In this document: positions 10,740 to 21,171 of the stretch, in pieces
How the letters are laid out: every line of letters starts with the position of its first letter
Numbering within the stretch: the stretch's first letter is position 1
Origin: Forficula auricularia
Lineage: Eukaryota; Arthropoda; Insecta; Dermaptera; Forficulidae
Direction of reading: 5' to 3'
Assembly: GCA_024734495.1 (NCBI GenBank)
Contig: JALMQS010000726.1
Span: 1-64,000 of the forward strand
DNA: 64,000 nt
The notes under the pieces: model-generated
The model's database searches: none
The model's input: only the letters and a program-made list of their open reading frames with translations
What the model was told of the DNA's origin: nothing
Position numbers and translations under genes: made by a program

Positions 10740-11320
10740 TCCACCCAAAAAATCTTTTTTCGATATGTTCCCATTTTGACCATGAAGGAGCACGTTTTTG
10801 ACAAAGACCATTCTATACATTTCTAAACTAGATTAAATTTGCTACAGTTCAAATAAAGTTTCATCTTAATTGGATAAATGGTATCCGTGCCGTAATGAAG
10901 TTTAAGTTTTGAAAAACTGCAATTTTTTGTAAAAATATCGCAATTTTTCCTATATATAATGAAAACCACACATCCTAGAAACTTGATTCCTATATCATTC
11001 TCAAGGAAATTTTGTTGACGTGAACGTTTACTTGAACCACTTTTTTGTTAAAACTCTTAGATTTATAGATATTCTGCATTTTCCATGACAGGAAATTATC
11101 TATTTTTTCAAAAAATCGCAGTTTTTCCTTCATAACATGAAAACCACTCATCCTAGAAACTTGATTTCTATCTCATTCTCTAGAAAATTTTATTGACTTG
11201 AACGTTTACTTGCGCCACTTTTTTGTTAAAAGTCTTACATTTATAGATATCTAGCATTTTCAATTACAGGAAATGATCCATTGTTTCAAAAAATTTAACT
11301 CAGAAACATATGTTAGAATA
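10740..11320. repeat. Dispersed noncoding repeat (family Z), two internal copies
   Basis: Contains two tandem versions of CATCCTAGAAACTTGATT ... GAACGTTTACTTG ... TTTATAGATATTC. The same segment occurs at 16440-16790 and inverted at 50940-51230. No coding potential. Confidence 0.65.
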
Positions 11321-11402
11321 CATATAAAGGGTTTTCTAATAAGAGGTGTTATTTTGAATAGCCCGCTATTTCGGTAGACATTTGACAAGTAGAAACTACG
11401 CC

Positions 11403-11750
11403 ATTAATAAAAATGGAACGATATACGTACGCTTCAACAACGCATTGAAATTATTAAAATTCACTATAAAAATGGTGAAAATTTGGCAGCGACGGTTCGT
11501 CAAACTAAAACAATTTTGGGTCGTCGTAAAGCACCTTGTCGGTCCGCAATACAGAAATTGGTGGAAAAATTCGAGCTGTTGGGACAAGTTAGTGATGTGA
11601 AGAATAAAACCCGTGCACGTCGCTCAAGAACAACTGAGAATATTGCTGCTGTAGCCCAAAGTGTTGAAGAAAACCCAGGTTTGTCCATTCCTCGTCGTTC
11701 TTTGGAATTGGGCATTCCACAAACGTCATTACACCGTATTTTATATATCA
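11403..11750 (+). pseudogene. N-terminal remnant of mariner-like (DUF4817-type) transposase
   Basis: Spread over two frames because of at least one frameshift near 11480. It reads as a helix-turn-helix DNA-binding region (RTLQQRIEIIKIHYKNGEN, then GRRKAPCRSAIQKLVEKFE) and an Arg-rich linker, followed by NIAAVAQSVEENPGLSIPRR and LGIPQTSLHRIL. This matches the two HTH motifs at the start of the insect transposase group with a DUF4817 domain. The DDE catalytic region is missing and the frame is cut at 11748 by the hAT insertion. It is not functional. Confidence 0.8.
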
Positions 11751-12059
11751 GGTGTGGCCAAACATTTAGCTTTTAGGGGCTACTTTTTCCATAAAATATA
11801 GTCTGCGGTCGACTATGGATATGGGCAAATAATTTTAAAATTTTAGAAGATAATTAAAGAAGTCATTATATCGCCGATTTAAATTGCAAACCTCCACTTT
11901 TGGTCAAAAATTACATTTTTACACTATTAGAAAGAGAAAACACCTTACATTGCCTTCGAAACACCGCTATTATGCACCTATTTAATTGAAATCACGTGAC
12001 AAGCAAAAAATTTATCCGTTTTAAGAAAGTTGTGCAAAATATGCTAATATTTTTTATTT

Positions 12060-12264
12060 ATGAATTCCAACAATATTTATTAAAATTTAAAAAAATTGCT
12101 GATTTAATTGGTTTAGTTTTTCAGTAACATCACAGAAAAAAGCAAGATCGAGAAGCCATTCTTGATCATTTAATTGCGGATATGAATCACCTTTAGATTG
12201 TAAATATGAGGTTATTTGTGGCAGAAGTTCTCTAAATCTTGCTAAAAATGTAGCACGACTTAAC
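12060..12264 (-). pseudogene. hAT transposase fragment (central part)
   Basis: On the minus strand the sequence reads DVRWLSRATFLARFRELLPQ, then ITSYLQSKGDSYPQLNDQEW and LLDLAFFCDVTEKLNQLN. This is the region following the conserved HTDVRWLSRG motif of hAT transposases related to the GTF2IRD2/ZBED group. It joins perfectly, after removal of the 12277-13983 insertion and one copy of its duplication, to the fragment at 13996-14120. The C-terminal dimerisation region is not recognisable. Confidence 0.8.
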
Positions 12265-12276
12265 CATCTTACATCA

Positions 12277-13983
12277 TAATCAGTAGAGATTGTGATGTTG
12301 GTGCAAGGTGAAACATCTTTAATAAAGATAAGAGTAAATAAATATTTTATTTAATACGGATTTACTATGAGTTAAGGATACTGGGTCACTTATTGTATTT
12401 TTACTTTATCCAATGCAAAGCATGGGTAAAGTATTGTAATCGCTCTCGGGGCAAGCGTGGCTTCAAAGGGTCCTCAGGTAAAGACTACGGAACCCATGGA
12501 CTCAATTAAAGTCACAAATTGTAGTATTCAATTAGGTTGAATTTTAGCACGTGACGGTTTTGCCAAAAATTACAAGGGGTCTCGTCGAGAGGCCAAAAAG
12601 TGCTATTTTTTCATTTAGTGCGTGCGGATGGATGGATGTATGGATGGATGTGATGTATGTTATCGTTTTTTTGGCCCACGATTTTTTCCACACGGTTGCA
12701 CCGATTGAAATGAAATTGAAAACCTACCATTAGTTTAACAAAATGAAGCGCTGATTAGTTTTTGGTACATATCGGACCACAAACATTAGTACTTTATTTC
12801 AGTACTTTTTTAGTTTTTTCTAAATATCTTGAAAATGACTTAACCAATTTTGATGAAATTTAATATCCTAATTAAGTACCTTGGGGACCACAAAAAGGTT
12901 AAATAAAGTTTTTAGTAAAATTATATTTTAAAATACTTTACTCTAGAGTAAGAGAGTACTTTTTATAATTTTTTAAATTCTTTAAAATTTATTCATTTGA
13001 AAGTTTAAATATAGCTCATTTAGCCTTGCTTAAGTAAGAATGGATAGGCTTCTCTCTGTGAAATGCTAACAATTTGGGAGGAATTTTTATAAGTAACCAT
13101 AGCAACTGCGTTGTTTTCTTATCCGTTACCTTTGCTGAAGACATAGAGGAATCGACTTTAAACCAAAAATAGCGATTGATTCTCATCTAATACTCGAGGA
13201 ATAACCATTCTATATTGGATTTTTGACGTTTCGGTTTTTATTGGTAACCATTGCTGAAGACACAGAGAAATCGACTTTAAACCAAAAATAGCGATTGATT
13301 CTCATCTAATGCTTGAGGAATAACCATTCTATATTGGATTTTTGACATTTCGGTTTTTATTGGTAACCATTGCTGAAGACATGGAGGAATCGACTTAAGT
13401 CAAGCTTGAGTTGTTTGCCATAAAAGAATTTAGTCTTTTTGATTTTAAGTTGATTCTTCCACGTTTTTAGTAGAGGTTGCCATTAATAGTCAAAACATCA
13501 AAAATGGAATGGAATAAGGTTATTCCTCTAGTATTAGATGAGAATCGATCGTTATTTTTGATTTTAAGTCGATTCCTCCATGTCTTCAGCAATGGTTACC
13601 AATAATAATCGAAACGTCAAAAACGTAATGTAGAATTGTTATTCCTCAAGTATTAGATGAGAATCGATGGCTATTTTTGATTTTAAGTCGATTCTCCATG
13701 TCTTCACGAATGGTTACAATAATAACCGAAATGTCAAAAATCCAATGTTAGAATGGTTATTCCTCGACTATTAAATCAGAATTATTTTTAATTAATGTCA
13801 ACATGAACTACAAATTGCAAGTGATATCTGATTAATAATAAAGGAACAAACATATTAATATTTCAAATGAATTTGGATAAATTTTAGCAACCGTTGCAGT
13901 TTATTTAATGTGAAATAAGTGACCCAGTATCCTTAACTCATAGTAAATCCGTATTAAATAAAATATTTATTTACTCTTATCTT
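12277..13983. mobile_element. Satellite-bearing foldback element with 12-bp TSD
   Basis: Inserted in the hAT transposase and flanked by CATCTTACATCA at 12265-12276 and 13984-13995. It has inverted arms of about 69 bp (12326-12395 and 13914-13982) but 48 extra bases outside the left arm. The core holds a unique stretch (12400-13030) and 119-bp-type units in reverse orientation (13130-13400), which flip at TCAAGCTTGAGTTG (about 13401) and continue forward to 13790. No ORF of note. Relatives: 360-700 and 24244-28290. Confidence 0.85.
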
Positions 13984-13995
13984 CATCTTACATCA

Positions 13996-14120
13996 GTATG
14001 AAGTAACAGTTCATTGTGTTCTCCACCTTCAGCAAAGCGCGAAACTGACGACGTGACAAACTTTTAGATCTTATGGAATTTACAATTTTAAATGCAACAT
14101 TGTTTATCTTATCAGGATAA
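13996..14120 (-). pseudogene. hAT transposase fragment (upstream part)
   Basis: On the minus strand this reads roughly SRRQFRAFAEGGEHNELLLH followed by TDVR, with some drift in frame. It is the stretch that precedes WLSR in hAT transposases. The reading breaks exactly where the satellite element is inserted. Upstream coding towards 14276 is too decayed to read. Confidence 0.7.
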
Positions 14121-14327
14121 ATATAAACAGTATGTGTATGTTTCACAAATAATTTATTATTGTAAGATTAACATTTATTTAAGTTAGAACAAATTGTCCA
14201 ACTTTGGCTTCGCGGGCTACTTTTAAAGCCTTAGCGGTCGACCGGTCAGCCGCGGTCGACTTGTTGGCTATCTCTGTTATATATATGGTCCTGTAAGCGT
14301 AGCCGTGGTGGCCATTTGACTAATATT

Positions 14328-15732
14328 TTTTTTTTTTTATTTATTTTATTTTAGGTCGTTTTTTAGCTACCAAGGCCATCAACGACCACTTTGTGTACAT
14401 TATTTATAATATTATAATTTTACATTTTTTTTTTTGTTATTACTTATATACAATTATATAACACTGTTTCTTTGAGAAACTCTATTGTTCTTTCCACACC
14501 AGCCTTAGTGTCTAAACATTCTTTTATATCATTAGGGAGGGCGGTTTTTATTCGTTCTTTATTTAGGGACATACACTCAATTAAAATATGTTGCACTGTT
14601 AATTGTACTTTACATTTTTCGCATATTGGTTTATCTTCTTTGTTCATTAAGTGTCCGTGGGTTAGTTTAGTATGGCCTATCCTGAGCCTATCGATGATTA
14701 CTTGAGTTTTACGATCGAAATGGTCACTCGGTGATGCTTGGTACGTGGATTGCCTTACTGTTTTTAATTTGGAGGTGTTGTTCTCCTTCCAATCTTTTTC
14801 CCACTTTTCTTTTATTTTACATCGGACTACTTTTTTTATATCTTCTGGTGTTGTGTTTTTCGTTCCGTCCGGTTTTTCCTTTTTTACTGCCTCCTTCGCC
14901 TCTCTATCTGCTTGTTCGTTTCCCATGATGCCTTGGTGACTTGGGATCCATACCAACATTATTGTATGTTTATTTTTCGATAGCTCAAGCAGTGTTTCTT
15001 GTATTTTTTTGATAAGTAGATTTTTATTTGTGGAGTTTTTAATAGCTATGAGGCAGCTTTTGGAGTCCGAATAGATAACTGTTTTATCATTGGCCCTGTC
15101 TTTTTTAATCATTTCTAGTGCTTCCAATATTGCAGTGGCCTCACATGTGAAAATGGAAAGTTGGTCTATTAATCTATACTTATATACAGTATTTTGATTG
15201 ATAATTGCACAACCTGCTCTGTTTTCTATTACAGATCCATCTGTGTAGTATGAGTTAAAATCCCTATATCTGTCTTTTATCTCTTGGAATAGGCATCTAT
15301 AGACGGAGCTTTGTGTCTCTGCTCTCGGGAATTTCGTGAGTTCTAGATTAATTGGGAGTTCTATTTTTTCCCATGGTGGGTTTGTAGGCCATCTATTGTG
15401 TACAGTTGGAGCCATTTCTAGATTAAGTTCTTTTTGGTATTTAATGGCTCTTATCCTTTGTGGTTGTGGTATTCTTTTGACGAGGTATTCCGTATCCGTT
15501 CTTGTTCTTCTTAGGGCAATGTTATTCGCTGGGTTTTCCGGGTGTGCTTTAATTTTTGCAAGGTAGCCTAATACTAGTTCTTTTCGTCTATCCTTTAAGG
15601 GAAGCTCTCCTGTTTCGGCTAGAATGCTAGTTATTGGGCTCGATCTGAATGCTCCAATAGCTAGTCGGAGGGCCGTATTCTGTATTGTTTCTAGAGACTT
15701 GAGATTTTGTAGATTTGCTGCGTCGTAAAAGG
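14328..15732 (-). mobile_element. 5'-truncated LINE (I/Jockey-like) with 11-bp TSD
   Basis: Flanked by TGACTAATATT at 14317-14327 and 15733-15743. On the minus strand it begins inside the C-terminal reverse transcriptase region (reading NLKSLETIQNTALRLAIGAF at about 15700), passes through an RNase H ORF and ends with AATAAA-type signals and a poly(A) tail at 14328-14342. It lies inside the mariner-like element. Confidence 0.9.
14444..15415 (-). CDS. LINE ORF2 C-terminus: RNase H plus CCHC motif
   Basis: A 323-residue open stretch of a LINE ORF2, with methionine 1 internal to the original ORF (the frame continues upstream with minor damage). RNase H hallmarks are present: D59 in YYTDGSV, E92 in CEATAILEAL, D117 in YSDSKS, and H160 with D170 in WIPSHQGIMGNEQAD. 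The enzyme would remove RNA from the RNA-DNA hybrid after target-primed reverse transcription. A zinc-knuckle-like C265/C268/H276/C281 follows, usual for insect Jockey and I clade elements. The reverse transcriptase and endonuclease are missing through truncation. The uninterrupted frame suggests a recent insertion. Exact clade is uncertain. Confidence 0.85.
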   Translation of the reverse strand: MAPTVHNRWPTNPPWEKIELPINLELTKFPRAETQSSVYRCLFQEIKDRYRDFNSYYTDGSVIENRAGCAIINQNTVYKYRLIDQLSIFTCEATAILEALEMIKKDRANDKTVIYSDSKSCLIAIKNSTNKNLLIKKIQETLLELSKNKHTIMLVWIPSHQGIMGNEQADREAKEAVKKEKPDGTKNTTPEDIKKVVRCKIKEKWEKDWKENNTSKLKTVRQSTYQASPSDHFDRKTQVIIDRLRIGHTKLTHGHLMNKEDKPICEKCKVQLTVQHILIECMSLNKERIKTALPNDIKECLDTKAGVERTIEFLKETVLYNCI

Positions 15733-15866
15733 TGACTAATATTGTTTTCCATTATTAATGGCATACCTTCCTCTTTACATTGAAATAAACATCCGATCAT
15801 TTATCTCAGAAAATGCCATTTTTCTTTGAATATCAAAATAACACCTCTTATTGGAAAACCCTTTAT

Positions 15867-16439
15867 ATACATATACGGATAGAAATTTTTGTTTAATTTA
15901 TGTCCATTAGTGTTATGAAACACCCTGTATAGGTACATAAAAATATTAAATCCTCGTATCTTGTTAAATGCTAACATTTTCAACTATCTATACAATTTAC
16001 GTAGCAGGTGGTTTTTTTTTCACAGAGCATTAAATTTTCTTGCTGGATCAAAAATAAATAAATAAACAAATAAAAATATGGATATTATTATTACATTCTA
16101 CTACTATATATAGAAGATGAAGTAAAAGGTATAAGATAAATTCTAAAATAATAATAATAATAATTTCCATATGTAGGTTATGAAAGTAAATTAGAAACCA
16201 GAGATAAAAGAAGCCGAATTCGGTTTCTAAAACTGGTGAATCAATAAATTATAGCTACGTAATTTATCAGTACTTTAGACAGATAAATAGAAACGTTTTT
16301 GATATTGCATAAACGGGTATATTTATTACCAGCTGCGAAGACCGCCCCCGGCGGGCTACTTTGAGTTGACCTAGAGGGCTTTCAAATTAATAATTAAAAA
16401 AAAATTGTATTTGTCATGAACTATTTTTTTTAATAATTT
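15867..16439. other. AT-rich DNA, with a Helitron-like scrap near 16330-16365
   Basis: 15880-15960 includes GTTATGAAACACCCTGTA, which recurs at 39445 and 48250. Near 16330-16365 is an ACCAGCTGCGAAGACCGCC segment that is the reverse complement of a Helitron 3' end. No gene is supported. Confidence 0.4.
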
Positions 16440-16785
16440 CAATTGTTTCAAAAAACCACAGTTTTTCCTTCATAAAATGAAAACCATTCATTCTAGAAAC
16501 TTGATTCCTATCTCATTCTCTAGTAAATTTTATTGACTTGAACATTTACTTAAACCACTTTTTTGATAAAACTCTGAGATTTATAGATATTCAGCATTTT
16601 CCATGACGCTTTTGAGGATTCGGATCATATCCTGTCCGGAAAATGTAGAATATCTATAAATCTAAGACTTTTATCAAAAAAGTGGTCCAAGTTAACGTTC
16701 AAGGCAACAAAATTTCCTAGACAATGAGATAGGAATCAAGTTTCTAGGATGAATGGCTGTCATTTTATGAAGGAAAAACTGCACA
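16440..16785. repeat. Family Z repeat in inverted pair
   Basis: 16445-16605 carries the family Z segment in one orientation (CATTCTAGAAACTTGATTCC) and 16625-16780 the reverse complement (AATCAAGTTTCTAGGATGAA). Together they form a foldback of roughly 150-bp arms around 16610-16630. The R2-type LINE follows directly. Confidence 0.7.
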
Positions 16786-16789
16786 GTTA

Positions 16790-17625
16790 GAATTGGATGC
16801 TGCGCCCAGGAGTAATCAAAAACAATACTTTTATAGAATTTTGTAGGCTGAGATCGGGGTCCCTTCCTTCAGCCGCAAGAACCAGCAGAGGAAGACGGCC
16901 GGAGGGGCCCCCGATGTGCCGGGCTAGGTGCAGACGAACTGAGACAACGGCGCATATCATCCAATGTTGTGATAGGACCGCGGATGGGCGGGTTAAGAGG
17001 CACGACGCGGTGGTACGATGTCTGGCCGATGATTTGATCAAAAGGAATGCGTGTCGAGTGGAGTACTTGTACTCCAGCTCGTGCAGGCAACTACGCCAGA
17101 CATCGTGGCATAAGATGCGTCGGGGGTGGTGTGGGTTTTGACGTCCAGATCGTCTCCGCGCTTGCAGGACTGGGTGTTGCCCACCGAAACAAAATAGAAA
17201 AATATAGGGGCAACTCCAGTCTGGTGGAGCAATATTGCGCAGCGATTTGGCGTCGGGGCGGCTCGGTCCGGGTCGAGGCCATCACACTCTCGTGGAAGGG
17301 AGTGTGGTAGGCATAAAGCGGTGGGCCCCTCATCGCCCCGGGTATGTCGCAAAAACAATAAATAACATGACATATAGAGCGATGAGGGGATCTCTCCTTA
17401 ATTTTTACACTTTCGGCAGAAGAACATATAGAGCGGGTGGCGTATGATTGTTAATTGTATAATACAAAAAAAAAAGAAATGTGAAATGAGTCAGGATTAA
17501 TCCTGGCTCTCTCATCCACCCGCTCTGAATCTGAATTTATTTGTTCTGAAGCTGAAAGTGTGAAGTTTGTGTGATGAACTTTTGTCTTTGTAAGAGGCGG
17601 CCCGCTCCTCGGAGGCCCAATAAAC
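16790..17625 (+). mobile_element. R2-type LINE 3' end, copy 2 (degenerate)
   Basis: Matches copy 1 (7720-8650) on the opposite strand, starting within a few bases of the same 5' point of the ORF and ending at AGGCCCAATAAACAAAAT. Small deletions break the frame. Confidence 0.85.
16797..17447 (+). pseudogene. R2-clade LINE ORF C-terminus, frameshifted
   Basis: The first 80 or so residues match copy 1, including the zinc knuckle region, but the second cysteine region reads CRARCRRTE. After LIKRNAC the frame is broken by small deletions. The LDVQIVSALAGLGVAHRNKI segment is recovered in another frame (17140-17220) and the C-terminal NFYTFGRRTYRAGGV in a third (to 17447). The KPD part of the endonuclease active site is damaged. 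It is a dead copy. Confidence 0.8.
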
Positions 17626-17905
17626 AAAATTAAATGTCACGGGTTGGCGTAGTTGTATATTGGTTTGCGGCGCTCGTACGCCAAAACTATTGATTTTACG
17701 AAAAAAGGGTAATAACATAAATTGTAGGAAATTTTCTCTAGTTTCATTGTCTATATAACTGTTTTTATCGTGAAATAAATCAGAAAGGAGATAATGTCAA
17801 AAAGCTGCTTTTAGACACCATTTTACAAATATATCGGCGCGAGCTGCAAAGATACGAGGTGGCAAAGTTTAAATTCGGAAAAAGCCAGGTAACCTCTTTT
17901 TACTT
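17626..17905. other. No recognised feature
   Basis: Unique-looking AT-rich DNA with TTGGCGTAGTTG and CGGCGCTCGTACGCC near 17650-17680. No ORF or repeat relationship was recognised. Confidence 0.35.
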
Positions 17906-18737
17906 GACCATACACAGGGTATGGTCAAGTATTGTAATCGTGCATGAAGAAAGTGGTTTTTTTCCTTCTTTTTTTCGAGATATCTCAAAATCGGCTGAAA
18001 CTATTTTGATTAAAAAAATTGAGCGAAACCATGGCATTTCGGTCTACAAAAAAGGTCTTACAAGTGAACATCGAAAAAATTATATTTTTCGATATAATAA
18101 TTGTTTTGTCAAAATGTCTGTTAGTAAGTCTGTCTGTCTGGTTGTCTGTTTGTCTGTGCGTTGCCAAATTTTTGTTGACGAGCTAGCTCACAAAACTATT
18201 GTGAATATCGAAACCAAATTTCACATGTAGTTTTGATCCATTGAGATTAAGAGCTGATTAGATTTTGTGAGCATATCGACTCAAAATTAAGGTGGGTGGA
18301 GGGGGGGTTAAAAATTAAAATTCTATAACTTTTAAGGAGTTCGGTGTTGGTTCTAGGTGAAACATTTTAAAATAATAATAAAACTTGAGTAAGATACGAG
18401 GTAGGTTTCACAAAAGGTGTGAAACCTACCTCGTATCTTACTCAAGTTTTATTATTATATTAAAATTCTAGGCCATTTGAGCAAACTCGACCAAATTTTG
18501 TATACATAATCAGTGGGACCCGAGTACTCTAAAAATGCAAAAACTAGCCCCCCAAAATAGGGAGGGGAGGTGGGTCAAAAATTGAAAATCTTGGCCATTT
18601 ACCAAACTCAACCAAATTTTGTATACATAATCAGTGGGCCCCCAGGAGTCTAAAAATAAAAAAACTAACCCCCTCCCTACATGATTATAAATAATTTTAT
18701 TAAATATAAGTGAGGGGGCCAGGTTGTATGGTAAAGT
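17906..18737 (+). mobile_element. Noncoding dispersed element (family Y), with hairpin insertion
   Basis: Starts with ACTTGACCATACACAGGGTA followed by TGGTCAAGTATTGTAATCG and ends with GTATGGTAAAGT, so the ends are short inverted repeats of ACTTTACCAT type. The body holds AAACCATGGCATTTCG and, near the right end, GTATACATAATCAGTGGG-type units. Other copies: 20945-21170, 40698-41351 and 46480-46790. A palindrome sits at 18376-18459. No coding capacity. Confidence 0.65.
18376..18459. repeat. Perfect or near-perfect hairpin, arms about 40 bp
   Basis: AATAATAATAAAACTTGAGT ... GATACGAGGTAGGTTTCACA is followed, after only about 4 bases, by its reverse complement ending ACTCAAGTTTTATTATTAT. It follows a GGTTCTAGGTGAAACATTTT segment shared with the foldbacks at 30371 and 33365. 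Confidence 0.9.
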
Positions 18738-19247
18738 CAAGTGGATGGCCACATCAGAACACGTCAGCTTATTTTAGATCCAAATGACTGGAACCATTCT
18801 CTTCTCAACAAAATTAATAATATTATGTTCATTGTGGCTTGTAATCGTATATTAATAAATTTTTAATCAATTAACAATCCATATCGAGTAGGTATTTTGG
18901 AATAATTTGTGAAATTCCATAGGGAATTTGAATTTCTCGTGCCATATGCTGACTGGTCGAAGACGTTGCCTTTTTTGGAAGATGTTAGGTGAGCACTTTC
19001 TCGATGGTTCGTTGCCTCCAATTCTCTCTCTCTCTCTCTCTCTCTCTCGGCTAGGCCTTCCTTCTTAAGACACCGGCAATTCAATCCACGAATATTCAAC
19101 CCGAATGAATTTCACGTCCTCAACTTTTCCATGACGAGAAGCTTTATCGATATAGGATCTTGCTGCTTATTCTACTAATTTAGATCTGCATTTTGTGATT
19201 CACAAAATAATACTTGTAATATATGTAAATAATACTTGTATAATACC
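18738..19247. other. Mostly unique DNA with a CT microsatellite
   Basis: A (CT)n run of about 13 units lies at 19022-19048. The surrounding 18880-19160 does not match other parts of the window. Minus-strand open frames here are short and partly simple-sequence, so I do not call a gene. Confidence 0.45.
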
Positions 19248-19325
19248 TGGAGCCACCGAGCGATTCACGGTATCCCCTGACCCCCCCCCTGGATGCCCCA
19301 CAACTACACCCCACCTCCTGCACAT

Positions 19326-19605
19326 GCGCGGATCCAGGGGGGGCGATGGGGCGACCGCCCCCCCCCCCCCCCAAAAGTATTGGAGATCAACATTTTTCAC
19401 ATGTTTATTTTATTTTTTTTATAACATTAAATTTTAAAATTGAAGAAAATAAAGTTCTATGTGGGGGGCGGCGTCTCTGCCCCCCCCCCCCCCCGCTTGG
19501 ACAATTCGATCGCGACACACTTCCGAGATCAAAAGTAGATCTTATATACCGGCGACGCCCCCCCCCCCCCCCCAAATCAGAGGTCTGGATCCTGCACCTC
19601 CCATA
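19326..19605. mobile_element. Degraded copy of the GGGCGGATCC hAT-type MITE
   Basis: Starts GCGCGGATCCAGGGGGG and ends near TCTGGATC, with the family interior between (TTGGACAATTCGATCGCGAC). CCTGCAC occurs at both junctions, compatible with a target duplication. Both termini are mutated relative to the copy at 42725. Confidence 0.6.
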
Positions 19606-19904
19606 TCCACCCGCCCCGCACCCAGTTTTTGCATTTCTAGCTTTCTAGTGGTCCACACTATATTTTGTGTATATTTGTTTACTCGTAAACCAATTTGCCC
19701 ACATTCGTTCATTTTGATAAACATTATAAAAAAATAAATAGGAAAATAATAATAAAAAAATTAATCGTATAGGATCTGAAATAAAAACATAAAATTAAAT
19801 AAGATTTGTTTCCAAGTTATATAAAAAAAGTCACTTCAACCACTTTATTTGTAAACACACCTGTAATGTTATGATTTAGACACCTGTTAATTAAAAACAA
19901 ACAA

Positions 19905-20400
19905 TTTTTTTTTTTTTTTATAAATTTTATTAAACTAATTATTTTACATTAATGTATAAGTACATTGTATTTTAGCTTCGACTCCGGAGATTACTTCTCC
20001 ACCATCGACTGTCCTTGATCATCTTTTTAGTCCTTGTTTTTAATAAGAGGAAAAAACTAATTAAATAAAAAAAACCTCTTTTCCGATAATTATTTCAATT
20101 CCATATTGTTCCCTCTCCCCCAAACAAAATTTTTTTTTTTTTTTTTTTTTTTTATAAATTTTATTAAACTAATTATTTTACATTAATGTATAAGTACATT
20201 GTATTTTAGCTTCGACTCCGGAGATTACTTCTCCACCATCGAGTGTCCTTATTCATCTTTAGTCCTTGTTTTTAATAAGAGGAAAAATCTAATTAGATAA
20301 AAACACCTCTTTTCCGATAATTATTTCAATTCCATTATTCCCCAATCAAGTCGATTGGATCTCCATCTCCATCCTCCCTCCTCCAAACAAAAAATTGCTA
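19905..20400 (-). mobile_element. Two tandem retroposon 3' tails
   Basis: 19905-20130 and 20131-20345 are near-identical. On the minus strand each ends with AATAAAATTTATAAAAAA and a long A run. Related single copies are at 35480-35640 and 37630-37870. No tRNA-like head or ORF is visible, so they are either LINE 3' ends or an unclassified SINE. Confidence 0.6.
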
Positions 20401-20719
20401 ATTTTAATATAATATATTAATATTTGCTATAATCTATTAGTGGGTTTTAAAATTAAAAAACCAATTAAAAATAAAAGTTAATTGAAAAAAATGTAAACAA
20501 ACTTTTTTATTGAGATTTTCATTTATTAATAATTACTTTAATTAAGGAAAGATCAATTGAGATGAAATTTGTCGAGGTCCAGACCTAGTCAGATCGCTTT
20601 CTCATCCTCAAAACTTGTTAATAGAATTTGTTTCATCAAAATCGGTAGAGCCGTTTTCAAAATAGAACTAACATACAAATATATAAAAAAACAATTTTTG
20701 ATCGTTTAATAAGAGTAGA

Positions 20720-20944
20720 TAGATATGTCCGTCCCTCCAGGCTTGTATGTATGTATGTCCGTCTCCCTAGAAATATTTAATCAAACAACGATAAACCGTG
20801 AATAGGCCAGTTTATCACGGTCCAGAACCTAAAATTTTTAAAATAAAAGTCTCATAGTTTTTGAGTTATAGGAATTTTTCAAAATGGTGAAAATCTATAC
20901 CCTGCCCTAAATATTAAGATGCTTGGCTACAAATTTACATATTT
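20720..20944. repeat. Dispersed noncoding repeat
   Basis: The segment with AAACCGTGAATAGGCCAGTT ... CTCATAGTTTTTGAGTTATA recurs at 44840-44990. There are GTATGTATGTCCGTC simple repeats at 20740-20765. No coding signal. Confidence 0.5.
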
Positions 20945-21170
20945 ATTTACTTTACCATGGGTATGGTCAAGTATTGTAATCGTGCATGAAAAAACTCTTG
21001 TTTTTTTTTTGCTTCTTTTTTCGAAATATTTCAAAAATGGCTGAAACAATTTTAATTAAAAAAAATTGGGCGAAACCATGGCATTTCGATCTACAATAAA
21101 GCTCAAATAAGTGAACATCGAAAAAATTATATTTTTCGAGATATTAATTATAATAGTACCCTATATTTTT
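20945..21170 (+). mobile_element. Truncated family Y copy
   Basis: Starts ACTTTACCATGGGTATGGTC followed by AAGTATTGTAATCG and continues with AAACCATGGCATTTCG. It stops at about 21170 where the long-TIR element begins. Confidence 0.65.
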
Positions 21171-21171
21171 C

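Larger units (their letters stand above)
11749..14276 (-). mobile_element. hAT-type DNA transposon relic with perfect 8-bp TSD
   Basis: Ends are CAGGTGTGGCCAAAC on the left and, on the other strand, CAGAGATAGCCAACAAG on the right. It is flanked by TTATATAT at 11741-11748 and 14277-14284. The 8-bp duplication and the CAG termini identify hAT. The minus strand carries pieces of transposase at 13996-14120 and 12060-12264, split by an insertion at 12277-13983. Confidence 0.9.
11325..15866 (+). mobile_element. Decayed mariner-like element (hosts three later insertions)
   Basis: The left end (AAAGGGTTTTCTAATAAGAG) and right end are inverted copies of each other over about 35 bp with one mismatch, and both abut TA. 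With the inserts removed, only N-terminal transposase (11403-11740) and a short C-terminal remnant (near 14290-14320 and 15744-15770, reading roughly SRGGHLTNIVFH) remain, so the element had already lost its catalytic middle. A hAT element (11749-14276) and a LINE (14328-15732) interrupt it. Confidence 0.85.
19248..20719 (-). mobile_element. Helitron-like family X copy with further insertions
   Basis: The hairpin end TACCTGGAGCCACCGAGCGA is at 19248 and the other end, ATAAGAGTAGA followed by T, is at 20719 (on the minus strand A|TCTACTCTTATT). Inside are a CGGATCC-ended MITE (about 19326-19605) and two poly(A)-ended retroposon tails (19905-20400). Confidence 0.65.
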
